This document shows positions 32,516 through 44,349 of a stretch of 64,000 nucleotides of DNA, one piece after another. The notes under the pieces are model-generated. The model saw nothing but the letters and a program-made list of their open reading frames with translations, made no database searches and was not told the DNA's origin. Numbering within the stretch: position 1 is the first letter of the stretch; each line of letters begins with the position of its first letter. Position numbers and translations under genes: made by a program. Source of the DNA: Zea mays (Eukaryota; Streptophyta; Magnoliopsida; Poales; Poaceae); assembly GCF_902167145.1 (NCBI RefSeq), contig NC_050096.1:179587825-179651824 (forward strand), written 5' to 3'.

Positions 32516-33376
32516 TGTCGAGTACCGTAATTAGCGGTACCCCCAACACTCCTAATCACGGCTGGTAGCCACCCTCAGCACAAACCGCAAAGACTGATGG
32601 GCACGGTTCAGGACAAGGCCTCGTCTACCAAGGGACGCAACCTCGCCTCGCCCGAGCCCGGCCTCGGGCGGGAACAGTAGTCCCGGACGAATTCACGCCT
32701 CGCCCGACGGCCTCCTCAGGCAGTGGGCGCACCCTCAGCTCGCCCGAAGCCTAGCTTGGGCAGGCTTCGTCATGAAGCAACCTTGGCCAAATCACCTTAC
32801 CAACCGACCGTATCGCAGGCGCCTTCAACGCGAAGATTGCCTGACACCTTATCCTTACACACGCGCCGCAGTCGGCAAGGTCGAAGTGACCGCAGTCACT
32901 TCACCCCTTCACTGACCGATCTGATAGGAAAACAGCGCAGCTCGCCCCGCTCTGACTGCTGTGCCAACCACCCGGGTAAGGCTGACAACAGCCAAGTTCA
33001 GCCTCGGGCGCAACAGGAAGCTCCACCTCGCCCGACCTTAGGCCTCGGCCTCGGGAGGAGGTCTCCGCCTCGCCCGACCCCAAGACTCGGCCTCGGGAGG
33101 AATCGCGCCATCACCCGACCCCGGCCTCGGCCTCGGGAGAAGTCTCCGCCTTGCCCGACCTTGGGCTCGGACCGACCGCGCCCCAGGGGATACATCATTA
33201 CCCTACCCCTAGCTAGCTCAGGCTATGAGGGAACAAGACCGGTGTCCCATCTGGCTCGCCCCGGTAACAGGTAATGATGGTTCCCCGCGTGCGTCCATGA
33301 CGTCGATGGTTCTCAACCCCTTACGGAAGCAAGGAGACGTCAGCAGGATCTCAGCCGCACCGCCAGCTGTGCTTCT

Positions 33377-33502
33377 ACAGGGCTCAGGCACTTCTCCGAT
33401 GGCCACGTTATCGCGTACACAGGGCTCAAGCACTTCTCCGACAGCCACGTTGGCATGTACACAGGGCTCAGGCACTTCTCTGCCAGACACGTTAGCGCAT
33501 AG
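33377..33502 (+). repeat. Three 42-bp units in element C 5' LTR
   Basis: ACAGGGCTCAGGCACTTCTC-type units start at 33377, 33419 and 33461. The same three units are at 46566, 46608 and 46650 in the 3' LTR. They lie just upstream of the TATA box, like the 56-bp array in element B. Confidence 0.8.
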
Positions 33503-33540
33503 CTACACCCCCCATTGTACATCTGGACCCTCTCCTTGCA

Positions 33541-33550
33541 TCTATAAAAG
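33541..33550 (+). promoter_or_regulatory. TATA box, element C 5' LTR
   Basis: TCTATAAAAG follows CCCCCCATTGTACA and CTCTCCTTGC, the same arrangement as in element B. The counterpart in the 3' LTR is at about 46732-46741. Confidence 0.65.
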
Positions 33551-33784
33551 GGAGGTCCAGGGCCTTCCTGCGGGAGGGGTCGCGCGGGGGACGAACAAAC
33601 GAACAGGCTCTCTCTCTCTCACGACGCTTGTAACCCCTACTACGAGCACCCCTAGTGCGAGATAATACAAGCCACATTCCCCCTTGTGTTCTATCTTGCG
33701 CCAACCCATCTGGGCAGGGGCACGCAGCGATAAATTCACTGGTCGGCTCGGTTGAGGGTCCCCCGGGTCCGAAACGCCGACAGT

Positions 33785-33802
33785 TGGCGCGCCAGGTAGG
33801 GG
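33785..33802 (+). other. Element C primer-binding site
   Basis: TGGCGCGCCAGGTAGGGG starts two bases after the LTR and is identical to the block in element B, so both elements should use the same tRNA primer. Confidence 0.6.
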
Positions 33803-33842
33803 CCTGCTGCGTGTTAACGAACACCTTCCCGTTGAGTTCCAG

Positions 33843-36800
33843 ATGGGTAGTCTTCAGCAACCTCTTCAGCTGGGGACGCTGCTCCGCTTCGGGAGTCTCA
33901 AGTTCATGTCCCTCGACGGCAGCTACGACATGGTACTCCTCCCCCCGCAGCGCGACAGCAACAACGACGGTAGTCAGCTCGCCCGGCAGCGGCGAACTCG
34001 ACGGCGTCTTCCCCCCGTGGCGGAAGAGCAGCATCCGGTTTGCCCCGCCACCCTCCTCGCCGTAGGAGGAGGAGGCGGGGCAACCGTGGCCAGGCAGGAG
34101 GCGGCACCTCGTCAGCTGTCGGACCAGAGCGAGTCGACAACGCCAGCACCCCAACGGGGAACATGTCGGGCGTTGTCCTCGCACCTGAGACAACAACGGG
34201 GTCGTTTCCCCGCAATGTGCCAACCCAAAGCGGACTGATGACGCCAGCACTCTCGCGAAGGATTTGCTGGGCGTTAGCCTCGTACCTGAGATAACGGTGC
34301 AGTCCGTCCCCGACGTGACTTCCCCACCATCCATCGACCAAGAGGTACCGTCCGTTTTCCACCCTGTGCCTTTTAGATTCAGCTTTGATCCACCAAGCGA
34401 CCCCGCTTCGGTAAGCGCTTTCGTAAAGGCATATCCTAATCTTCCGGGGTACCATATGTGGTCAACCTGGGACCGACTGACGATCGTCTCAACCTATAGG
34501 CCCCCGGGTTCCGAGGAAGAAGACGACCCCGACTCCGGTTGGGATTTCTCCAGGCTCCGTGATCCCGGTGCCATGCAAGACTTCATGACCGCATGTGACT
34601 ACTGCCTCTCTGGTTGCTCTGACGATGGCCACAGCCTTGACGACGAAGGTTGTGGCCCAAGTCGCGAATGTTTCCACGTCGATCTGGTGGATCGCGACGA
34701 AGGCAACCACCTCGGTATGCCGGAGGATGACGATCCCCCTAGGCCTGCTTCTCGCGTTGATATCCCGCGGGAGCTAGCTGTGGTCCCAGTACCTGCGGGG
34801 GGTCAGGACACATAGCTCGAGCAAATCTGCGAGATGCAGGCCAAGCTCGACGAGGAAGCAGGGCAACTTGTGCAGCTCTGGCAAAACATCGAGCAAGAGT
34901 GGGCAGGCCGAGCACATGCCGGAGAAGCGCGTCATCGGGCCCGGGACGTCCAACGCCGTATCATTGACGGTGCCAGGGCAAGGCTGCCCCCGGCCTCCAG
35001 CGGGGTCGACCAGAATCTAGCTGCAGCAGCAATACTACTACGAGCAATGCCAGAGCCATCCACCACCGAGAGGCGGCGTATCCAGGGCGAACTCAAGAAT
35101 CTCTTGGAGGATGCCGCGGTCCGACGGGCCGAAAGCTTTGCCTCCCGAAGGCAAGGGTGCCCCCCGGAGCATCGTGCAACGACTTCTCGACTCATGCAGG
35201 AGGCCTCGGTCCACACCGGGCGCACGCGGGATGGGACACCTGCAGCCCCGGATTGCCTCGGCAACGAGCAGCGCCATCGCGACCGTCGAGCCCGCCTCGA
35301 CAAGAGGGTGCGCTGAGGCTACCACCCCAGGCGCAGAGGACGCTACGACAGTGAGGAGGATCGGAGTCCCTCGCCCGAACCACCAGGTCCGCGAGCCTTC
35401 AGCCGGGCCATACGACGGGCGCCGTTCCCGGCTCGGTTCCGGGCCTCGACTACCAACACCAAGTACTCGGGGGAGACAAGGCCAGAGTTGTGGCTTGCGG
35501 ACTACCAGCTGGCATGCCAGCTGGGAGGGACGGACGACGACAACCTCATCATCCGCAACCTCCCTCTCTTCCTCTCCGACGCTGCCCGAGCATGGCTGGA
35601 GCATCTGCCTCTCACGCAGATCTCCGACTGGGACGACCTGGTCAAGGCCTTCGCTGGAAACTTCCAAGGTACGTACTTACGCCCTGGGAACTCCTGGGAT
35701 CTCCGAAGCTGCCACCAGCAGCCAGGGGAATCCCTGCGAGAGTACATCCGACGGTTTTCAAAGCAGCGCACCGAGCTGCCCAACATCACCAACTCGGACG
35801 TCATCGGGGCGTTCCTCACCGGCACCACGTGCCGAGACCTGGTGAGCAAACTGAGGCGCAAGACTCCCACCAAGGCGAGCGAATTGATGGACATAGCCAC
35901 CAAGTTCGCCTCTGGTCAGGAGGCGGTCGAGGCCATCTTTTGGAAGGACAAGCAGCCTCAGGAGAGGCACAAGGAAGATGTCCTCGAGGCGTCCGCCCAG
36001 CGTGGGACGAAGAAGAAGGCGCAAGCAAAGCGCGACGCCGCTGACACGGATCTCGTCGCTGCTGCCGAGCATAAGAACCCACGGAAGCCTCCCGGAGGTG
36101 CCAACCTGTTCGACAAGATGCTCAAGGAGTCATGCCCCTATCACCAAGGTCCCATCAAGCACACCCTTGAGGAATGCGTCATGCTCCGGCGCTACTTCCA
36201 TAAGGCCGGGCCCCCGACGGAAGGTGGCAAGGACCAAGACAACAACAAGAAGGAGGGCGACAAGGCAGAGGAGTTCCCCGAGGTCCACGGCTATTTCATG
36301 ATCTACGGTGGGCAAGTGGCGAACGCCTCGGCTCGGCACCGCAAGCAGGAGCGCCGAGAAGTCTGCTCGGTGAAGGTGGCGGCGCCAGTCTACCTGGACT
36401 GGTCCGACAAGCCCATCACCTTCGACCAAGGCAACCACCCCGACTGCGTACCGAGCCCAGGAAGGTACCCGCTCATTGTCGACCCTGCCATCGGCAACGC
36501 TAGGCTCACCAAGGTCCTCATGGATGGAGGCAGCAGCCTCAACATCATCTACGCCGAGACCCTCGGGCTCTTGGGGATCGATCTGTCCACGATCTGGGCC
36601 GGTGTGGCACCCTTCCACGGGATCGTCCCCGGTAAGCGTGTCTTGCCCCTTGGCCAACTTGATTTGCCTGTCTGCTTCAGAACTCCCTCCAACTTCCGCA
36701 AGGAAACCCTCACGTTCGAGGTGGTCGGGTTCCGAGGGACCTACCACGCGGTGCTGGGGAGACCGCGCTACGCCAAGTTCATGGCCGTCCCCAACTACAC

Positions 36801-37083
36801 GTACCTCAAGCTCAAGATGTTAGGCCCCAACGGGGTCATCACCGTCGGATCCACGTACCGACACGCGTACGAATGCGACGTGGAGTGCGTGGAGTACGCT
36901 GAGGCCCTCGTCGAGTCCAAGGCCCTCATCGCTGAGCTAGAGTGCCTCTCCAAGGAGGTGCCTGATGCGAAGTGCCACGCCGGCAACTTCGAACCGGCTG
37001 AGGCGGTTAAGTCCGTCGCCCTCGACCCCAGCAACGACGCCTGCAAGCAAGTCCGGATCGGCACCGAGCTCAACCCCAAATAG
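33843..37083 (+). pseudogene. Element C gag-protease, broken
   Basis: The likely start is ATG 33843 (MGSLQQPLQ, as in B). Frameshifts lie near 34060 and 34265, then TAG 34813 (CAG in B) and TGA 35314 (CGA in B). From 35317 to 37080 the frame is open. It contains the gag capsid region (WLEHLPLTQISDWDDL) and a protease with LMDGGSSLNIIYAE around 36520. It ends in TAG 37081-37083, at exactly the place where element B also has TAG; pol continues in the same frame after it. Both nonsense changes are C-to-T at a CHG or CG site. Confidence 0.85.
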
Positions 37084-40000
37084 GAAGCAGTGCTCGTCGA
37101 CTTTCTCCGCGCAAATGCCGAAATTTTTGCGTGGAGTCCCTCGGACATGCCCGGCATACCAAGGGATGTCGCCGAGCACTCTCTGGACATCCGAGCCGGG
37201 GCCTGACCCGTGAAGCAGCACCTGCGCCGCTTTGATGAAGAAAAGCATAGGGCCATAGGCGAGGAGATCCACAAGCTGATGGCTGAAGGGTTCATCAAAG
37301 AGGTATTCCATCCTGAATGGTTAGCTAACCCTGTGCTTTGTAAAGAAAAAAGGTGGGAAGTGGAGGATGTGCGTAGACTACACTGGTCTAAACAAAGCAT
37401 GTTCGAAGGTTCCCTACCCCCTGCCTCGCATCGATCAAATTGTGGACTCCACTGCTGGGTGCGAAACCCTGTCATTCCTCGACGCCTATTCAGGTTATCA
37501 CCAAATCAAGATGAAAGAGTCCGACCAACTTGCGACTTCTTTCATCACACCTTTTGGCATGTACTGTTATACTACTATGCCATTTGGCTTGAGGAATGCA
37601 GGTGCAACATACCAAAGGTGCATGAACCACGTGTTCGAGGAGCACATCGGCAGAATGGTCGAGGCTTACGTCGATGACATCGTTGTCAAGACCAGGAAAG
37701 CCTCCGACCTCCTCTCTGACCTTGAGACAACATTCAAGTGTCTGAGAGCGAAGGGCGTGAAACTCAATCCCGAGAAGTGTGTCTTCGGAGTCCCCCGAGG
37801 CATGCTCCTGGGGTTCATCGTCTCCGAGCGGGGCATAGAGGCCAACACGGAGAAAATCGCGACCATCACCAACATGGGGCCTATCAAAGATTTGAAAGGA
37901 GTACAAAGGGTCATGGGATGCCTTGCGGCTCTGAGCCGCTTCATCTTGTTCCTCGGCGAGAAAGGATTACCCTTGTACCACCTCTTAAGGAAGGTCGACC
38001 GCTTCACTTGGACCCCCGAGGCCGAGGAAGCCCTCGGAAACTTAAAGGCACTCCTTACTAATGCGCCCATCTTGGTGCCCCCCGCTGCGGGAGAAGCCCT
38101 CTTGATCTACGTAGCCACAACCACTCAGGTGGTCAGCGCCGCGATCATAGTCGAGAGACGAGAAGAAGGGCATGCACTGCTCGTCCAGAGGCTGGTCTAC
38201 TTCATCAGTGAGGTGCCATCCGAGACCAAGATCCCCTACCCACAAATTCAGAAGCTACTGTACGCAGTAATTCTGACACGGCGAAAGTTGCGACACTACT
38301 TCGAGTCTCATCCGGTGACTATGGTGTCATCCTTCCCCCTGGGGGAGATCATCCAGTGCCGAGAGGCCTCGGGTAGGATAGCAAAGTGGGCAGTGGAACT
38401 CATGGGCGAGACAATTTCATTCGCTCCTCGGAAGGCCATAAAATCTCAAGCCTTGGCGGACTTCCTGGCTGAATGGGTCGACACCCAATTGCCGACAGCT
38501 CCAATCCAAGCCGAACTTTGGACCTTGTACTTCGATGGGTCGCTGATGAAAACAGGAGCAGGTGCTGGCCTGCTCTTCATCTCATCCCTCGGGAGACATG
38601 TGCGCTACGTGCTGCGCCTCCATTTTCCGGCATCAAACAACATGGCCGAGTACGAGGCTTTGGTCAACGGGTTGCGCATCGCCGTCGAGCTAGGGGTTCG
38701 GCGCCTCGACGCTCGGGGCGACTCGCAGCTTGTCATCGACCAAGTCATGAAGAACTCCCACTGCCGCGATCGAAAAATGGAGGCCTATTGCGACGAATTT
38801 CGGTGCTTGGAGGATAAGTTCCACGAGCTGGAACTCAACCATGTTACTCAACGGTACAACGAGACTGCGGATGAGCTGGTGAAAATAGCTTCGGGGCGAA
38901 CGACGGTTCCCCCAAACGTCTTCTCTAGGGACATATATCAACCATCTGTGAAACTCGACGACGCGCCCGAACCCGATGAGACCTCGGCCCAGCCCGAGGT
39001 GCCCTCGGCCACCGAGGGTGAGGCCTTGCGCATCGAGGGGGAGCGGAATGGGGTCACGCCAAACCCGAACTGGCAGACCCCATACCTGGAATATCTGCTC
39101 CGAGGAGAGCTACCCCTCGACAAGGTCGAAGCTCGGCGACTGGCTCGGCGCGCCAAGTCGTTCATTTTACTGGGTGATGAAAAGGAGCTCTACCACCGCA
39201 GCCCCTCAGGCATTCTCCAACGATGCATATCCATCGCCGAAGGACGAGAGCTGTTGCAAGATATACACTCGGGGGCTTGCGATCACCATGCAGCACCTCG
39301 AGCCCTCGTGGGGAATGCCTTCCGACAAGGTTTCTACTGGCCGACCGCGGTGGCCGACGCCACTAGGATTGTACGCTCCTGCCAAGGGTGTCAATTCTAC
39401 GCGAAACAGACGCACCTGCCCGCTCAGGCCCTGCAGACAATACCCATCACCTGGCCATTTGCCGTGTGGGGTCTGGACCTCGTCGGTCCCTTGCAGAAGG
39501 CACCCGGGGGCTTCTCGCACCTGCTGGTCGCCATCGACAAATTCTCCAAGTGGATCGAGGTCTGACCCTTAACCAGCATCAGGTCCGAGCAGGTAGTGGC
39601 GTTCTTCACAAACATCATCCATCGCTTTGGGGTCCCGAACTCCATCATCACCGACAATGGCACACAGTTCACTAGGAAGAAGTTCTTGGACTTCTGCGAG
39701 GACCACCACATCCGTGTGGACTGGGCCGTCGTAGCTCACCCCATGACGAATGGGCAGGTGGAGCTTGCCAACAGTATGATTTTGCAGGGACTAAAACCAA
39801 GGATCTACAACGACCGCAACAAGTTTGGCAAGCGGTGGATGAAAGAGCTACCCTCGGTGGTCTGGAGTCTGAGGACGATGCCGAGCCGGTCCACGGGTTT
39901 TTCGCCATTCTTTCTAGTCTATGGGGCTGAGGTCGTCCTACCCACGGACTTAGAATACTGTTCCCCGAGGACAAAGGCATATGACGACCGAAGCAACCAG

Positions 40001-40312
40001 ACCAGCCGAGAAGATTCATTGGATCAGCTGGAAGAGGCTCGGGACGTGGCCTTACTACACTCAACGCGGTATCAGCAGTCTCTGCGATGCTACCATGCCT
40101 GAAGGGTTCGGCCCCGAGGCTTCCAGGTGGGAGACTTGGTACTTCGGCTACGACAAGACGCCCGAGAGCGCCACAAGCTTACCCCTCCCTAGGAAGGGCC
40201 GTTCATCATCGCCAAGATTTTGAAGCCCGGGACATACAAGCTGGCCAACGATCAAGACGAGGTCTACAACAACGCTTGGAACATCCAACAGCTACATCGC
40301 TTCTACCCTTAA
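37084..40312 (+). pseudogene. Element C pol: RT-RNase H-integrase, broken
   Basis: TGA at 37204 (CGA in B) and a 1-base insertion near 37338 precede a 732-codon open stretch (37367-39565). That stretch covers reverse transcriptase (AYVDDIVVKT), RNase H (FDGSL, AEYEAL, DSQLV) and the integrase zinc head and first Asp (LDLVGP). TGA 39563 interrupts the core. The next part has TDNGTQFT and GQVELAN, with the catalytic Glu kept but the following Arg changed to Leu. TGA 40100 and TAG 40190 interrupt the C-terminal domain, which ends at TAA 40310-40312. All four nonsense codons in pol correspond to CGA or TGG in B. Confidence 0.87.
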
Positions 40313-40798
40313 AATGTTTCAGGTCATTCAAGTACCTCTTTTTCTTTACATGCGTAAATAAAGTCTAACCGTCAAGGAAGGATCAGCCTTGCCTCGGCAA
40401 AGCCCGACCCTCCCTCGGGGGCTAGAAGGGGGGAACCCCCTCTATGTCAAAATTTTCCTCGGAAATGTTTTCTGCCAAGAAAGGTTTTCTACCAAAATGA
40501 CTTTCGTTCTTTCCGACTATATCGATAACGGAATCCTGCAAACGAGTGAGAGTGCACGTAAGTGGCAAGGCCGACCGAGCCGAGGGACTCCTATGCCTCC
40601 GGGATACGGATACCTCACTCATCACCTTCCGCGAAAAGTAACTCTCGCTCGGATAAGCGATTCTGCTACCGACGAACAAGTCCTGATACTCGAAACGAGA
40701 GGAAAGGAAACACAGCTTTATAACACGACAATAAGATGTTTAGGCCTCAGCGGCCGCGAAAAACATATGCATACTCCAAACAAACTGTTCCGGTAGGA
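40313..40798 (+). other. Element C region after pol
   Basis: No gene is seen. It holds one copy of the GGGACTCCTATGCCTCCGG block (near 40583) shared with the 3' region of element B. It ends at the stop of the antisense gene. Confidence 0.55.
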
Positions 40799-43700
40799 TC
40801 AGACATTGGCAGGGCCACCCTCGGCGTCGTCTCCACCCTCGGCAAGATCTGGCCCGGCCCCAGACGGCGACGCGAGCGGAAGGGTCTCCACCTCAAAGGA
40901 GGACGCCAACACCGCGCTTGGGCCTGCCACGACCGCATCAAGCCTCCAGACCTCGGCTAAGGCAGCCTCATCTTCGTCGGGTAGGCAGTATCCCTCGCTG
41001 ACCCGCTCCAGATCCACGTCGTAGTGGGAAGCGAGCACGGCGAAGGCCCGCCTAACGTCGTGGTGCAGCGCCCCGCGGAGTCTGCTGTGCACATGGCCGC
41101 CCAAGGCCCACAGGTGACTCTGGGGGGAGCTACCCGAGGGGACGTCGTCGAGGCCAAAGGCCCGGCAAAAGTCTGAGATGGCCTCAGACATAGCCACGCG
41201 GTCGGCCTCCTTCTGCTCGGCCGCCTGGGCAAGCGCCTTGATAGACTCGTTAAGAGTTGTCTCGAATTCTGCAGAAAGCCGAACAAAATTCTTGAGACAC
41301 GAGTTGAAGAATGAAGCTGAATCGAAGTCACAAAGCGGTCGAAACGTACCTTCGTCCCGGGCATGCTGCTGCGAAGCCACGGCTTGGGCGGACTGGGCAG
41401 ATCTGACGGCCACAGCCAGGTCCTCCGTAAGGGTCCCGGCCCGAGCAGACGCCTCGGCTAGCCACTCCGTAGCCTCATCCAGCTGACCCCTAAGGGCCTC
41501 AGCCCGGCCCATGGCCTCGGCAGCTTGGCTCTGAGATTGGTCCCGCTCGCCGATGACCTGGCCAAGCTCCAGCTGCCGCTGCTGCAGCTCCGTCCGTGCC
41601 GATGCCGCATCTGCCCACGCCGCCGCTGCCTCTGACTTCAGCTCATCACGGAGCAGCCGAAGGTCCGCCACCTCGGTGCTCCGTTGGGCGACGCGTTCAT
41701 TAGCCTCGGCAAGCGTGGCCTTCTGGGACCACAACGAACCCCAGACGCCGCTCTCGCAGCGGATGAACAACGACTTGGCGGTGCTCATATCCGCAAGTTC
41801 CTGAGGAAGGAAAGCAGGGTATTACAAAGAATGCCCTGGTCACGCAAGGTGTACGCCCAAATCCTTACCTGGAAGACCCTGGGAACGTCCCTGGAAAGGA
41901 CCTCCATGGTCAACCGAAGCGACCTCATCGCTGCCTCGGCATGCTCACAGAGCTCATTCCGAGACTGCTCCTCTCGCTCATCGTTGAGGAAAAGGAGGAG
42001 CTCCGAGGTGCCACGGCTCCAGAACCGGAGCGGCTGCCCACGCCACTCATTGGGGTTGCGCTACGCGGGGATAAGGCCGCTGCTCCCCAAGACGGGCCGC
42101 GGTTCTGCGCGCCCCTCCACTAAGGCGTCGGGTCCCCCTGCAGTCGACGCGTCGAACACCATCGTCGTCGATGTACTGGGCCTCCCCTCGGCTAAGGTGG
42201 CGGGCCTCCAATCACCGACCTCGGCGACGGCGGTCGCCCTCTCCTCGTGGCCGAGAACGGGGAGGTCGAGGACGACCACGAGCGGTGGCACCTCAACCAT
42301 CCCGACGTCGGAAGCGACGGGCGGCTCCGCGGGCGAATCAGCGATGGCCCCGGCGGGAGTCGATGCCGGCGCCGGTAATAGGTCAGGCGGGCTTGGGGCC
42401 ACGGCCGCGTCAGCGGTCTCCCCCGGCATGATGGCCACCCCGACAGAGGGGTCAGCTTGGGAAGCTTGCCCCATGGCAAGTCGCGCCGCCTGGGCCCCCC
42501 GCTCGAGGGCGCCTTGCGCGGAGGCCAGCCAACCGGCATGGCGCGCCGCGGCACCAGTTGCAGAAGCCGGTTCCGTCTTGAGGGCCTTCCTGGGGGCTAG
42601 ACCGGCCAAGCCCTGCCTCCGCTTGCTGAAAGAAAGAGCAAGATCAAGACACACAGAGAAACAACCAAAACAGAGGTATCCTCGGATACTTACCCGCTCT
42701 GGACTAGGGCCAATCGTGCCTGCGAGGAGGCCCCTCGGGCCTCGATCCCCGCAGGCGCTGTCGAAGGTTGCCCCGCTGCCGACTCCGGCACCGCCTCCGC
42801 CTCGGGCGCCCGAGGCGCCGAAGGGGTGGCCCACCCAGGCGTCGTCACGACGGTCGGAGGACCAACTTCCTATGCAGCCGGCATGGGCGCCTGCTCTTGG
42901 GGGACAGGCGGATCGGCCTGACTCCCTGGAGTCACCTCAATTACCTCGGCCAAGGGGTCAAGTACCCCCTCGGCCTGCCTCCGCTCCTCGGACCGGGACC
43001 TTGATGTCCCGGCCCCAGGTACTGATGGTGCCAGCCCACTTGGAGGCTGGCTCGGCGACCCCTGGCCAAGCCTCAGATCCGGGCTGAGGCCAAGACGGGC
43101 CACCATGTCGTCATCCTCATCATCATCATCATCATCCTCGTCGTCAGGCATCTCCGGCGATGGCTCCCTCGGGAGCCCGTCCCTCTCCTGCCTCCGACGA
43201 CGCTTCTCCAAGGCTTCCTGAGCCCGCATCCGCTCGCGGGCCCGGGCCTTTTCCGCGTCCTTCTTCTCCTTTTTCTTCTCCGCGGTGACCCTCCGCGTGG
43301 CTCGGCCCACCGCGTCCTCCGGGACCGGTGGCAGGGAGGGTTTATAAAACCTCAACCCCTGGGGACGAACAAAAACCCCAACAGTAAGAATCAAAGGCAA
43401 CTCGATGCAAAACAAAAGAAGGATCGGACACTTACCAGGGAAACATACCCATGGTCGGGACGCATCGCGGGCTGGGTAAGGGCGTCGACATCCAGCCTCC
43501 CTACTGTACCCGCTACCCGCCTGCGGAGGTCGTCGGTGGAGAGGGAGGCCGAAGACATCTGCGAGCCCTCAAAATCGACCCCCGGCTTCATCTCCGAAAG
43601 CGGCAACCGCCGCTCCGCCAAAGGAAGCAACCTCCGGCGATGGATAGCGGCGACGACCCCCGCAGCGGTAAGGCCCCCATCTTGTAACTTCTGCAAGGCC

Positions 43701-44349
43701 TGCAGAATAGGCTGGAGCATCTCCTGTTTCTCGCCCGTGGCCCCCAGCGCTAGTTACTGCCGGCGGCGGTCACCACTCGTTGAGAAAACGATGGGAGCCT
43801 CCCGTCGTCGTTCCGGAGATAAAACCAACGTCGTTGCCACCCCTTGTTCGAAGACACAAGGGTGGCGGGGATGTACTGCTGCGCGCGCCCCTGCCTCAAC
43901 TGGAGGGTGCAGCCGCCGGCCCGCACCGCCATACGAACCTTCTTTGCCTCCGTCGTCGAGGCAAAGAGCTCCGCGGAGAAGAGATGAGTCCACAGATCCC
44001 AGTGGGGGTCAATCCCCAAAAAAACCCTCGCAAACCGCCGTGAATATGGCCGCTTGCGCAATAGAGTTAGGGTTGAAGTTGTGCAGCTCCACCCCGTAGT
44101 AGTACAGAAGCGCCCGCATGAAGCGGCTCGCTGGCACTCCAAACCCCCGCTCATGGAAGGGGATAAAGCTGACCATGTACCCCGACGGCGGAGTCGGGTC
44201 GGCCTTGCTCGGGGCCATCCACTCCGGCTGCGGCCCACCGGAGAGGGGACGGAGCAAACCATCGGCAACAAGGGCCTCCAGATCCTCCACGACGACAGTG
44301 GAGGAAGGCCACGGGTCGCACGGCGGATGACGGTCACCTTGTCAGCCAT
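40799..44349 (-). pseudogene. Antisense spliced gene in element C (PF04195 putative gypsy-type transposon family)
   Basis: On the strand opposite gag and pol, a gene reads from ATG 44349 to TGA 40799. I propose five exons: 44349-43436, 43358-42694, 42625-41869, 41800-41350 and 41268-40799. The four introns are 77, 68, 68 and 81 nt, each with GT...AG and a pyrimidine-rich 3' end; reading frame is kept across the joins. Exon 1 encodes the family core (PPSGYMVSFIPFHERGFGVP and GIDPHWDLWTHLF). Exon 2 is Lys/Arg/Glu- then Asp-rich, and exon 4 is an Ala/Glu/Leu coiled coil. Breaks: a frameshift near 44310, a seven-T run at 44018-44024, a stop and shift near 43755, and TAG near 42870 and 42061. Extra antisense ORFs are known in the Tat lineage; their function is not established. 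Confidence 0.7.

Larger units (their letters stand above)
32516..33782 (+). repeat. Element C 5' LTR (1267 bp)
   Basis: It contains GCCTCGGCCTCGGGAGGA-type repeats around 33040-33150, a three-copy 42-bp array (33377-33502) and a TATA box at 33541-33550. It is the partner of 45694-46975. Confidence 0.88.
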
